Origin: Nostoc sp. S13
GTDB taxonomy: Bacteria > Cyanobacteriota > Cyanobacteriia > Cyanobacteriales > Nostocaceae
NCBI RefSeq assembly: GCF_029379315.1
Contig: NZ_JAQYWQ010000031.1
Span: 1 to 59,056, forward strand
DNA: 59,056 bases
Reading direction: 5' to 3'
A model generated the notes under the pieces. The model saw nothing but the letters and a program-made list of their open reading frames with translations, had not been told where the DNA came from and made no database searches. Shown in pieces: positions 19,206-27,815 of the stretch (position 1 is its first letter; every line of letters starts with the position of its first letter). The position numbers and the translations under genes were made by a program.

Positions 19206-19756
19206 CAGATAATTGGTTAGAAATTGGTAAGATTGTTGCCCCTCAAGGATTGTCTGGGGAATTACGGGTTTATCCTGTATCAGACTTCCCCGAAAGATTT
19301 GAGGTGCCGGGAAAACGTTGGTTGTTGCGTTCTGGTGAGACAGAACCGCAACCAATGGAATTATTGACAGGACGTTATATCAGTAACAAAAACTTGTATG
19401 TGATCAAATTAGCTGGTGTGGAAAATTGCGATCAGGCGGACGCGTTGCGGGGTTGTAAGTTAATGGTGCCAGCAAGCGATCGCCCCCAATTAGGCGAAGA
19501 TGAATATCATGTCTTAGATTTGATTGGTTTGGAAGTCTTCATGCAAGCATCTGGCGAACTCGTTGGTACGGTGGTAGATATCATCTCTGCTGGGAATGAT
19601 TTGTTAGAAGTCAAGTTGCATGAATCATTTGCTACGGACAAAAAGCAAAAGACTGTTTTGATTCCATTTGTGCACGCGATCGCACCAGTGGTAAACTTAC
19701 CATCTGGTCGGATTGAAATTACGCCACCGCCTGGGTTGTTGGAAATTAATAATTAG
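19190..19756 (+). CDS. rimM: Ribosome maturation factor RimM
   Basis: A 188-aa 30S assembly factor that binds S19 and helps process 16S rRNA. The N-terminal RimM domain starts [19 protein letters not shown], and the C-terminal PRC-barrel domain includes [11 protein letters not shown] and ends near [12 protein letters not shown]. The start codon lies inside a TGACAAA tandem repeat: an ATG one unit earlier (19183) is out of frame and stops after five codons, while ATG 19190 opens the gene. The first four codons are therefore repeat-derived, and no ordinary Shine-Dalgarno is visible. In other bacteria rimM sits with rpsP and trmD; here it stands alone. Confidence 0.92.
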   Translation: MTNDKSDNWLEIGKIVAPQGLSGELRVYPVSDFPERFEVPGKRWLLRSGETEPQPMELLTGRYISNKNLYVIKLAGVENCDQADALRGCKLMVPASDRPQLGEDEYHVLDLIGLEVFMQASGELVGTVVDIISAGNDLLEVKLHESFATDKKQKTVLIPFVHAIAPVVNLPSGRIEITPPPGLLEINN

Positions 19757-19819
19757 GTCATTAGTTGAATGGTGATTATTAATTTTGAATTTTGAATTTT
19801 GAATTCGGAGCCAAGCGAC

Positions 19820-20440
19820 GTGACTCAAGCTTTACCAAAAATCGTAACTTTTGAAGAATTTGTTAAGTGGAAGCCAGAAAATGAGCGCTATGAATTGCAC
19901 AACGGAACAATTATTAAAATGCCTCAACCTGTAGGAGATCATGAAGAGGTAACAGGATTTTTAGCCTTTGAACTGACTAGAGAATGTATCCGTTTAAATC
20001 TCTCCTACTTCATACCCAAGACAGCACTAGTCAAACCACCTGTAAATGAATCAGGTTACTCGCCAGATGTACTGTTGTTGAATCGCCCTAATTTGATAAA
20101 TGAACCTCTGTGGAAAAAAGAATCTACTGTTATTCAACCTGCATCAATTCTTGTAATTGTTGAAGTTGTTAGTACAAATTGGCGTGATGATTACCTCAAA
20201 AAATATGCAGATTATGAGGAAATGGGAATTCCTGAATACTGGATTGTTGATTATGCTGCTTTAGGCGGTAGGGAGTTTATTGGCAAACCAAAACAACCTA
20301 CTATCTTGGTTTGTTCTTTGGATGAAGGTGAGTATCAAGTTAGCAAGTTTCGGGATACAGACCGCATCGAGTCCCTAACATTTCCAGAGTTAAATTTAAC
20401 TGCCCAACAGATTTTTCAAGCGGGTAATATTTCAACTTAA
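19820..20440 (+). CDS. Uma2 family endonuclease-like protein
   Basis: A 206-aa member of the Uma2 (DUF820) family, with a PD-(D/E)XK-like nuclease fold that is massively expanded in cyanobacteria. I choose GTG at 19820 because GGAG lies 9 nt upstream; an in-frame TTG at 19799 falls in a TTGAATT repeat. The family core is visible: RYELHNGTIIKMP, the YSPDVLLLN block, VVEVVSTNWRDDYLKKYADY and GIPEYWIVD. These give the Asp/Glu/Lys nuclease residues. The biological role of Uma2 proteins is unknown. Confidence 0.85.
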   Translation: MTQALPKIVTFEEFVKWKPENERYELHNGTIIKMPQPVGDHEEVTGFLAFELTRECIRLNLSYFIPKTALVKPPVNESGYSPDVLLLNRPNLINEPLWKKESTVIQPASILVIVEVVSTNWRDDYLKKYADYEEMGIPEYWIVDYAALGGREFIGKPKQPTILVCSLDEGEYQVSKFRDTDRIESLTFPELNLTAQQIFQAGNIST

Positions 20441-20491
20441 ACATATTCTGAGCTAACCGTGTTGCAGCAGAAGGAATAACAGCCATTAGTC

Positions 20492-20665
20492 GGTACTGGC
20501 TATACTCAAGGCAGAACAGGAGAGTTAGAGATTTGGGATTATGAAACATATACTCGTCGCCTCTATCATCAATTTCAAGATGTAGTTTTAATTCCTTATG
20601 ATAATTCATGGAATCAATCAAAGCTAAACCTTTGGTTGACTATACCTTTAAAAAGCCTAAAATAG
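20492..20665 (+). pseudogene. Open fragment of 57 codons without start, likely gene relic
   Basis: The frame reads GTGYTQGRTGELEIWDYETY and continues to a TAG at 20663, with protein-like composition. It is preceded in frame by a stop at 20477-20479 and has no start codon. I do not recognise the family. Confidence 0.3.
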
Positions 20666-20849
20666 TTAACATAACATTATCTCCTCAAACCAATGAACAT
20701 AACTAATTTTTTGACACATTCAACATCTTTTATTCTGAGCAAATAATTATTAATTCATAATTCATAATTTCAAGACAAAGCAACTTAATTTATTAATGTA
20801 GAAAAGAAGCTGAACAAAATGCAGTATTAATAGCATTAATCAATAGTGT

Positions 20850-20945
20850 AGCCGTCGCCCGTACTTCTCTACGAGACGCTGCGCGGACATGGTTCGACCG
20901 CGCTCACCAGCCGCTCAGTGACCATCGTAGACATCGCTTTCCATC
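20850..20945. repeat. Dispersed Nostoc-type repeat
   Basis: It contains TCTCTACGAGACGCTGCGCG, a sequence I recall as a scattered short repeat in Nostoc genomes. A related but diverged stretch lies at about 54710-54762 (CGCTCTCTACCAGACGCGCA). Confidence 0.45.
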
Positions 20946-21077
20946 CTGTGCCAAGAGACAGAAATTTAGTTACAAAGGCTGAGAAAATTCATCATGGGTA
21001 GATGGACATCATCTGAAAAATAAGTAAAATTACATACGGATGAACCGGTCAAAATCCTTTTGGAATGGAGTGTCGAA

Positions 21078-21316
21078 ATGACATTAGCTACGACTCCACA
21101 AACAAAGCCTTTAACAGATGAAGAATTACGTAAAATAAATGCCTACTGGCGTGCAGCTAACTACCTTTCCGTTGGGCAAATATATCTACTTGACAATCCG
21201 CTACTAAGAGAACCGCTAAAGCTGGAACGCAAGAGAAGCTGATCGAACACAAACATTACATTGAAAAGTACGGCGACGATATGCCGGAAATTCGTGACTG
21301 GAAGTGGCCCTATTAA
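21078..21316 (+). pseudogene. Phosphoketolase relic: both ends kept, centre deleted
   Basis: The first ~50 codons from ATG 21078 encode the conserved N-terminus of xylulose-5-phosphate/fructose-6-phosphate phosphoketolase ([20 protein letters not shown], then [14 protein letters not shown]). After a junction at about 21215-21235 the frame changes, and the next ~28 codons to TAA 21314-21316 encode the conserved C-terminus ([20 protein letters not shown], then DWKW). A full enzyme is near 790 aa, so some 700 codons are missing. This is a clear internal-deletion pseudogene. A functional copy elsewhere is likely but not visible. Confidence 0.85.
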
Positions 21317-21414
21317 GAGAGTATGAGGGAGACAAGGTAAAATTTTCTCCCTTGTCTTCCCCATCTCCCTTGTTTCTTTTTATGGCTGTGAACTCTTGAT
21401 TTTTATTGAGCAAT

Positions 21415-22545
21415 TTATTCTTTGGAAGTCACCAACCTGCGGAATGTCGGTTCTATCACCTGTCCCTCCCAATAGTCCTGCCAATCATTAAAGTCATCAG
21501 ATGTTACTTCCCACATCTTGTCGGCTGCTTTACTTAGCCAATCTTCCTCTCGGTTCTTCAAGTCCTTAAGAATTTCCTTAATTACATCAGCCTCACTACC
21601 TAGATGCACGTTAGCCGTCTCCCAACCCATAGCCTCAAGAAGCTTGTAAAGATTGTTCTCAGATAAAGATGTCAGTTCAACACGAGAGTAATCTGGCGAC
21701 AGGCGACGGGCGACCCAGCGATCAGACACTTTTAAGAATGGGTCAGGGCAGCGAACAGCGTTATTCAGGATATTCGTGTAGAAGATTGTACTTGAACCTT
21801 TGTCGCCCAACGCCCATAAGCAGGCTGAGGCTGTTAGTTCTTTGACTTCACGGGCTGCATGGGAACGACAGAGTTTGATTAGGGCCACATACCGACGCCT
21901 TCCTAAGCTACCCAAACCTGCGGTACGGTGTGCTGGTCGATAACGTATTTTTGGTCTTGGCAGAGTACTTTCAAGAGCTTGCTTGGCCTCCTCAGGTAAA
22001 TTTTCTTTTAAGGTCGGAAGCATGTCGAGCTTTTCCCAAAAATCTAGTGGATCTTTAAGACTGTCTAGCATCAAGTCTCTCAGCCATGTATTATACTCAG
22101 CTAGCACATATGGTTCGCCGCCAGACTTCAACCCCTTTCTATAACCAGCGAGAATGGCGTTACTGATGAATTGCATCTCAATCGAGCTGTCATCGTCGCT
22201 GATGGCCATGTAGGCACTGGTTGCCAGCCGAACTAGGTCAAATGTATAGGGTAGTGGGTAAGCTTCATCAAAGTCATTGATTCCCCAAATCAAGCGACCC
22301 TCGATATCACGCCACGTACCAAAGTTTTCTGTGTGTAGGTCTCCTACAGCCAGCACAACTGGCGCAGAATCAAGGTCAGCGGCATTTTCTAACCATATTT
22401 GTATCCAGCGATAAAATGTGGCTCGCATAAAATCGTAGAGATCGCTTGCCATATACTCGTGCTTCAATTCCAAGTCTTCTTGGATCAAAGGTAGGCGATC
22501 GCCTAGCCAATCCTCATATTTTTCAGTTGCCTTGATAATTTTCAT
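21415..22545 (-). CDS. DUF2252 family protein (kinase-like fold)
   Basis: A 376-aa DUF2252 protein. Its core resembles aminoglycoside-phosphotransferase-like kinases: GDLHTENFG at residues 68-76 corresponds to the catalytic loop and INDFDEA about 25 residues later to the metal-binding Asp motif. The length is slightly shorter than many family members (about 400-450 aa). Substrate is unknown. It is followed upstream, on the same strand, by the amine oxidase gene with a 52-bp gap, so the two may be co-transcribed. Confidence 0.85.
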   Translation of the reverse strand: MKIIKATEKYEDWLGDRLPLIQEDLELKHEYMASDLYDFMRATFYRWIQIWLENAADLDSAPVVLAVGDLHTENFGTWRDIEGRLIWGINDFDEAYPLPYTFDLVRLATSAYMAISDDDSSIEMQFISNAILAGYRKGLKSGGEPYVLAEYNTWLRDLMLDSLKDPLDFWEKLDMLPTLKENLPEEAKQALESTLPRPKIRYRPAHRTAGLGSLGRRRYVALIKLCRSHAAREVKELTASACLWALGDKGSSTIFYTNILNNAVRCPDPFLKVSDRWVARRLSPDYSRVELTSLSENNLYKLLEAMGWETANVHLGSEADVIKEILKDLKNREEDWLSKAADKMWEVTSDDFNDWQDYWEGQVIEPTFRRLVTSKE

Positions 22546-22597
22546 TTTTGGTAGATGCTAGATTTTGATCAAGAAATACTTTAAAAAGTTCACACAG

Positions 22598-24199
22598 TTA
22601 TTTTTCTGCTGTACTTAGCTTTCTCGGGCAGTCTAGATGGCGCTTGCGACCTTTGCTAGCTGCTGCGCCCTCAATTCGATTTTCTAGTGGGATATTTTGC
22701 ACGTCCAAACAGTCTGGAGAAATGTGGTAAATTCTTGAGTTCTTCGACGCAATCAACACCGGACTATTAGCAATCGCTAGTTCTACAATCGCTTTTGCAG
22801 CTTGTACTCCAGAGAGGTACGCACCTTGAACTGTTCCATATTGCTTTCGATGTGTTGCTTCCCCAGCAAAAAAGAGACTTTGACCCACTGGTGCAGCTAA
22901 CGCATCATAGTCTCTACCTGTAGCACCAGGTGGAATGTAGGAGTAAGATCCACCAGTAAAGGTATCGGACGCCCAACGCGTTACCTGCCACCCGTCAGGA
23001 TTAGGAATTGATTTTCCGTACATTTGGCGCAGGACTTTCATCGCCTCAGCTACAATTACTTGATCTGATAATTTCTCAAGTTCCCGGCTGGATGTGCCGA
23101 CATTCAAAGCGACGAGAATAGGTTTGCCAGAATACTTGAAGAAGTTAAAGAACTCTGACCAAATACCGATTTCTGAACCTATATATTCAAACCACTCGCT
23201 ATCTTTGGGCCAAAAACATTTAGGAAAGCGCAGCCAAAGTTTATTGAGTACACCCATACGCAGGTTTTTAATTGCAGCAGCTTTGCGCTGTGGTAGAGGT
23301 GGTGAAAATGTCACTGCACCGCTCTGCAATACTCCTAATGGCACTGTAACTATGGCACGTCTGGCTTCAAAAATCTCCTGATTGGTAGTTAGTCTGACTC
23401 CTTTGTCGTTGTACTCAATCTTTTGAACAATCTGCCCTAGTTTGATGTCTAACCCGGCTGCGAGTTTATTGATAATCTGCTCGTAGCCACCCGGAAAGAT
23501 CGCATCTCCACCGTAAAAGTCATCACCCTCATCCCAATACCACAGAGAAAGGTCTTTAGCATCGGCTGCATAATCTTGTTCAACAAGTGCGTGGATAAAA
23601 TGTCTTAGTTCACGCTGCTGTTTAACTGGGAGATTTTGAGAGTTGATTGCCTCTTCAAATGCTGTACTTAATGCCCGATCTTGATTGAGCGCTTCCCGTT
23701 CTCTATTCAACTTAGACATTACTTGCTGAAAGCGGGTTCTTATCCCCGCCTGCTCATTCTCTGTCAGTAACTTGCCATCAATAGTATAGATAGATGCCGG
23801 TGCGTGATATTGGGTCTGGGTTATGTTGATTTTAAATTCATTAACTAGTTTAGCGATCGGATTATTACTCATACTATTCATCCAAGAAGCACCCAAGTCA
23901 ATGGGTGTATCTGGCCAAGAATAGTCAGTCCAGATGCGACCACCGATGCGATCGCGTCCTTCTAGTACAGTCACTTTCAATCCTTGGGAGTGGAGAATTC
24001 TGGCCGCTGCTATACCAGCGATACCAGCACCAATTACCAGGACAGTATCTTTCATCAAAGCAGTCCTTTGCTCGTTAAGAGAAGTCGGCTGAAGAGGTGG
24101 TAGTTGCCCCAGTGGTGCTTTTAGCACGCATCCAAGTGCCCAGTTCAGGGAGCCTAAAACAGCTAAATTCAGTATTTTGCGGCGTTTTATAGCTTCCAT
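22598..24199 (-). CDS. Flavin amine oxidase, exported, with C-terminal Cys/His module
   Basis: A 533-aa FAD-dependent amine oxidase (monoamine/polyamine/L-amino-acid oxidase superfamily). The dinucleotide-binding motif is GAGIAG at residues 57-62, followed by LEGRDRIGGRIWTD, and the C-terminal FAD block is FFAGEATHRKQYGTVQGAYLSG. The N-terminus combines twin arginines (Arg6-Arg7), a hydrophobic stretch and a lipobox-like ALGC with Cys24, so Tat export and lipidation are plausible. Residues about 485-528 form an extra module with C/H residues (RIYHISPDCLDV, ENRIEG, RHLDCPRK), resembling the small Ada-type metal-binding motif. ATG 24199 is preceded by GGAGAG. Substrate is not predictable. Confidence 0.87.
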   Translation of the reverse strand: MEAIKRRKILNLAVLGSLNWALGCVLKAPLGQLPPLQPTSLNEQRTALMKDTVLVIGAGIAGIAAARILHSQGLKVTVLEGRDRIGGRIWTDYSWPDTPIDLGASWMNSMSNNPIAKLVNEFKINITQTQYHAPASIYTIDGKLLTENEQAGIRTRFQQVMSKLNREREALNQDRALSTAFEEAINSQNLPVKQQRELRHFIHALVEQDYAADAKDLSLWYWDEGDDFYGGDAIFPGGYEQIINKLAAGLDIKLGQIVQKIEYNDKGVRLTTNQEIFEARRAIVTVPLGVLQSGAVTFSPPLPQRKAAAIKNLRMGVLNKLWLRFPKCFWPKDSEWFEYIGSEIGIWSEFFNFFKYSGKPILVALNVGTSSRELEKLSDQVIVAEAMKVLRQMYGKSIPNPDGWQVTRWASDTFTGGSYSYIPPGATGRDYDALAAPVGQSLFFAGEATHRKQYGTVQGAYLSGVQAAKAIVELAIANSPVLIASKNSRIYHISPDCLDVQNIPLENRIEGAAASKGRKRHLDCPRKLSTAEK

Positions 24200-24383
24200 G
24201 ACGCTCTCCTACTTTTATACAGCAGTTTGCAACCAGCGTCAGGCAAAAAATCTCAGCTTCAAAGCCAGATGCAGAGACTGTTTTACTCCTGACTCCTAAC
24301 TTGTGAACGGCAGTTGCTTGATGCCTCTTAACCCGTCCATCGCACTGCCTCCCCTGAATTCTGCCACTAAGTACAGATTTCAG

Positions 24384-24758
24384 TTACTTGTTTGCCGCTT
24401 GATCAACCATTGTAATAAATTCTTCTTCTGTGATCCTTTCAATAGTTGCCACTACATTTCGCGGTTTTTTCCTTGTTTCTAACCACACTCCGTTAGCAAT
24501 GTGTATTAGCGTAGAAGTAGTCCCATTGTAGGTGTCATACCCAAATGATTTGGGAAGATGCCAGCGGACTTTAATCTTCACCGTTATATTTTCGTAATCC
24601 ACCTGTTCTATCTGTCCAACGTAATCTATAGGTGTATAGTTTCCTGGTTGGTCAGCCTGAGCGCTTGTGTGACCATTAGGTTCCCGAACCTTTATTCGCA
24701 ATCTTTCGCCAACTCTCAATTCTAGTTTTTGATTCAGTGTGTAGTTCATGGCTGTCAT
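24384..24758 (-). CDS. Unknown small beta-rich protein
   Basis: A 124-aa hypothetical protein with ATG start and a strong Shine-Dalgarno (AGGAGGT, 9 nt upstream). Short alternating hydrophobic segments (KLELRVGERLRIKVRE, ITVKIKVRWHLP) suggest a beta-barrel-like fold. It has no signal peptide, cysteine or membrane segment. It lies upstream of the amine oxidase on the same strand with a 184-bp gap. I do not recognise the family. Confidence 0.65.
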   Translation of the reverse strand: MTAMNYTLNQKLELRVGERLRIKVREPNGHTSAQADQPGNYTPIDYVGQIEQVDYENITVKIKVRWHLPKSFGYDTYNGTTSTLIHIANGVWLETRKKPRNVVATIERITEEEFITMVDQAANK

Positions 24759-25392
24759 GAATATTGCACCTCCTATTTAAGCTCTGACGATACTTATCGA
24801 AACCCCAATTTCCTATGTGCCTAAATGAAGTGATTTATCACTATCGGCTTACCTAGTCAATTAACAAATATTTACTGAGTTTTTTAAACTTTTAATTTAA
24901 TGTTAATCATAGGTTAACTGCATGATAATATACAGCACACGACATTTTTGTATTCTTCAACGTCAGAATTGGAACAAAAATTTATGTAATAGTACATAAA
25001 AACTACAGCCTACATATCAAGTTAGTAAATCAATTCGATGCTGTGTTGCTGGATAACAAATAAGAGCATAGGACTAGCCCTTTCAAGGTGGGTGGAAATT
25101 TTAGTGCATAAATTCTTCTTTAAGCTCTTATCTCTGTGTTGCGCCAGTTGCTACCCTGCGGGTTCCGCTTTAGCAGTACAAGTCGGGGAACCCGCCCAAC
25201 GCACTGGTTTCTCTGTGCCTCTGCGGTTAAATAAATTACTTTTAAACCGCAGAGGCACAAAGAGCGCTGAGAAAAACAATCTTATTTTATGAGTCACCTT
25301 GAAAGGGCTAGTCCTAAAGCATACTTGGCTGCCTTGGAATACAAAGAATCCAAGTCAAAATCATTAACCTTGTAAAAATTTATTGCAGAGTT
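24759..25392. other. Intergenic region containing a MITE-like element
   Basis: This 634-bp gap between divergent genes is AT-rich on its left side (24790-25030) and is occupied on the right by an inverted-repeat element (25070-25315). No intact gene is seen. Confidence 0.6.
25070..25315. mobile_element. MITE-like element with 21-bp perfect terminal inverted repeats
   Basis: The left end AGGACTAGCCCTTTCAAGGT(G) at 25070-25090 is an exact reverse complement of 25295-25315. The 246-bp element carries an internal palindrome centred near 25235, with arms CTCTGTGCCTCTGCGGTT and its near complement, and a repeat of the GCGGGTTCCGCTTTAGC type. An 84-codon ORF across it is likely fortuitous. No transposase is encoded, and a target duplication is not clear (only AGCAT-like flanks). 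Confidence 0.65.
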
Positions 25393-27474
25393 ATGAAAAG
25401 AATTGCAATTATTGGCGGTGGTCCTGGCGGACTAATCACAGCTTACTTATTAGAGAAGAAAAGTTCAGAGAATTTAGACATCACTCTGTTTGAATCCAAC
25501 GAAAGAGTTGGTGGAAAAATCCTGACAAGACAGTTTGATACAGCCGCAGTTACTTACGAAGCTGGTGTGGCAGAAATCTATGATTATTCTCACTTAGGAC
25601 ACGATCCCTTGCGGCATCTGATTGCAGAACTGGGGCTACCGACAATTAATATGTTCGGACAAACAGTTGTATTTGGCGATCGCATCATGCGGCATAAAGG
25701 AGACATCAAACGTCACTTTGGCAAGAAGACGGTTAAAGCTATAGATAACTTTCGTAAACGTGGTAGTGCGCTTCTTAGCCCACAAAATTATTATGACGCG
25801 GGTTGGCCTGATGACAATCAGCATATCTGGGCACAACGTTCGTTCCAATCAGTACTTGCGAAGATTCCTGACGATGCGGCTAGACGTTTTTTGCAGGTAG
25901 CGGTGCATAGCGATTTGGCCATTGAACCACATCTGACCAATGGCCTATTTGGTTTAGAGAACTGTCTGATGGATGATCCACGTTATCTACGACTTTATAC
26001 AATCGCAGGTGGGATAGAACGTCTACCTCAGACGCTGAAACAGCAAATTTCTGCCCGAGTGCAGCTCAGTTCTCCGGTAGTGCGTGTCCAAAAGACTAAT
26101 TACAATACCTACTGTGTTTCTTTCCGTCACAATGAACAAATCGAGTCAAATGATTTCGACACTGTAGTGTTAGCTTTACCAAATTATTGGTTACCACGGA
26201 TTGAGTGGGGTGGAAAGCGATTAGCTTTGGCCATGCAAGAGCATCACGCATATTACGACAGCCCCGCGCACTATCTCCGGGTCAGCATTCTCTTTCAAAA
26301 GCCATTCTGGCGAAACCTAATTACCGATTCCTATTTTCAATTAGATGCCTTTGGCGGCTGCTGTGTATATGATGAAAGCTTAAGATATGATGCGGGTACT
26401 TACGGTGTTCTCAGTTGGCTCTTAGGTGGTAGCGATGCTCTAATTATGAGCAACTATGAGGATCAGGTTTTAATCCGTAAGGTGCTGGAAACACTCCCGA
26501 AATCATTGATGGAAGGACAAGACTTATTTATTGAAGGTCACGTTCATCGCTGGCTTGGAACAGTCAGTGCTCAACCTGGCGGTCATCCAATTAAAGGTTC
26601 TAAAGCTCGACATTTACCAGAGCCTCAAGAACATCCTGGACTGTTCGTAGTCGGTGACTATCTATTCGATTCCACCATCAATGGCGTATTAGATTCAGCA
26701 GATATCGCCACAGATATGATCCTAAACTACTTCAAGAAACAAAAGCTTTACTCCACGCCTACCAACGAGAAAAAAGCCAAGACTAGTAGTACTAACAAGT
26801 CTGATTTTGATGACTCCAATGGCAAGCGGCACGAGCAAAAAGTACTTGAAGAATATTTTGACAAGAAATATATCATTAAGCTGATTGATATTGTCTGGGG
26901 AAGGAAGCCTCCTTATCGACTATTAAATTCAGGTGCGGCTAACGGACTGACTCTGGCTGCCTTGGCAAAAGAAGGCATTGACGCTTGGGGAATTGAGAAT
27001 AACGAGTACATTCACAAACAGACGCACCGAAAGCTAAGACATAAAAATCTTCTTGCTGATATACGCGCTCTACCGTTTGCAGACAACTATTTCGATTTTG
27101 TATATGATACCTGCCTCTACCAGATTCCTGATAGCGATATCGATCTAGCCATGCAAGAGTTGCATCGAGTTGTTAAGTACGGAATCTGTTTACAAGCAGT
27201 GACAAATCAAAAGCAATTATTTGATAGTATACAAAGCTCTCACAGTGCTCAAGAGTGTTCGGAGCGATTTCTACGTAATGGTTTCCAATTGGCAATAAAC
27301 GAGCCGCAAGTCTTGAATAAAGTTTGGAAATGGGAGAAAAAAATAACCGCAGGTGAGACTTGGTATCAAACACGAGAAAGTATGAGATACTGTTTCTATA
27401 CAAAGCAGGAAAATATTCGGCTTCCTTTGATGACGGAGCTGATCTTGAGGACAGCGAGTCATCTACTCAGCTAG
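25393..27474 (+). CDS. FAD-dependent oxidoreductase fused to a class I SAM methyltransferase
   Basis: A 693-aa two-domain protein. Residues 1-445 are an amine-oxidase/desaturase-like flavoprotein: IGGGPGG at 7-13, FESNERVGGKILT, and the C-terminal FAD block LFVVGDYLFDSTINGVLDSA. Residues 450-475 are a lysine/serine-rich linker. Residues about 480-625 look like a class I methyltransferase: the SAM loop is SGAANG at 513-518 (in place of the usual DxGxG), then LADIRALPFADNYFDFVYDT and a Type 11-like ELHRVVKYG strand. A conserved pair of reactions (oxidation plus methylation) on one substrate is an inference. The ATG at 25393 follows the MITE by 77 bp. A terminator hairpin lies 60 bp downstream. 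Confidence 0.82.
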   Translation: MKRIAIIGGGPGGLITAYLLEKKSSENLDITLFESNERVGGKILTRQFDTAAVTYEAGVAEIYDYSHLGHDPLRHLIAELGLPTINMFGQTVVFGDRIMRHKGDIKRHFGKKTVKAIDNFRKRGSALLSPQNYYDAGWPDDNQHIWAQRSFQSVLAKIPDDAARRFLQVAVHSDLAIEPHLTNGLFGLENCLMDDPRYLRLYTIAGGIERLPQTLKQQISARVQLSSPVVRVQKTNYNTYCVSFRHNEQIESNDFDTVVLALPNYWLPRIEWGGKRLALAMQEHHAYYDSPAHYLRVSILFQKPFWRNLITDSYFQLDAFGGCCVYDESLRYDAGTYGVLSWLLGGSDALIMSNYEDQVLIRKVLETLPKSLMEGQDLFIEGHVHRWLGTVSAQPGGHPIKGSKARHLPEPQEHPGLFVVGDYLFDSTINGVLDSADIATDMILNYFKKQKLYSTPTNEKKAKTSSTNKSDFDDSNGKRHEQKVLEEYFDKKYIIKLIDIVWGRKPPYRLLNSGAANGLTLAALAKEGIDAWGIENNEYIHKQTHRKLRHKNLLADIRALPFADNYFDFVYDTCLYQIPDSDIDLAMQELHRVVKYGICLQAVTNQKQLFDSIQSSHSAQECSERFLRNGFQLAINEPQVLNKVWKWEKKITAGETWYQTRESMRYCFYTKQENIRLPLMTELILRTASHLLS

Positions 27475-27531
27475 TCTGAGGGCAAGGAACAACGCGATTA
27501 AGAACTTACTTACAGCCAGCGTTCCCTAGAG

Positions 27532-27551
27532 TGCCCAGCATAGGGCATTTT
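27532..27551 (+). terminator. Terminator after the FAD-methyltransferase gene
   Basis: A 5-bp G+C stem TGCCC / GGGCA with a 6-nt loop is followed by TTTT, about 58 nt after the stop codon. Confidence 0.45.
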
Positions 27552-27687
27552 CTGAAGTTAATAAAAAATAATTTTCTCTGATCGAAAGAATTCCAAAGAA
27601 TATTCTTGAAAAAACACCCAAAAATTTGAATCTAAATTGAATTTACTACAAGTTGGGGAAGGGTCGCCAATGGCTGGCCTTTCTCAA

Positions 27688-27706
27688 AATAATCATTATC
27701 ATTATG
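27688..27706. promoter_or_regulatory. Fur-box-like operator
   Basis: Read on the minus strand the 19-mer CATAATGATAATGATTATT matches the classical Fur consensus GATAATGATAATCATTATC at 16 of 19 positions. It lies 110 bp upstream of the SLH/beta-helix gene. Iron control of that gene is an inference. Confidence 0.45.
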
Positions 27707-27815
27707 AATTCCTGGTGATTTGATTTTTTGGAAGTCCTTTACTTCAATATGCATCAACCGCTATCGACTTTTATGGTTAGCGCTAGGATAGCTATGTGTT
27801 TTTTGAAGTATAAAT

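Larger units (their letters stand above)
20441..21077. other. Gap with gene relics and dispersed repeat
   Basis: This 637-bp gap holds an open fragment (20492-20665), a repeat of the type TCTCTACGAGACGCTGCGCG around 20850-20945, and otherwise AT-rich sequence leading into the phosphoketolase relic. Confidence 0.5.
27475..27815. other. Intergenic region with terminator and Fur-box-like site
   Basis: This 341-bp gap holds a terminator-like hairpin (27532-27551) and a Fur-box-like sequence (27688-27706). No gene was recognised. Confidence 0.5.

Noticed and set aside
20340..20621. Minus-strand 93-codon ORF
   Set aside because: It overlaps the 3' end of the Uma2 gene and the relic; composition is not protein-like.
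25038..25292. 84-codon ORF over the first MITE
   Set aside because: It spans the inverted-repeat element including palindromes; no protein-like features.
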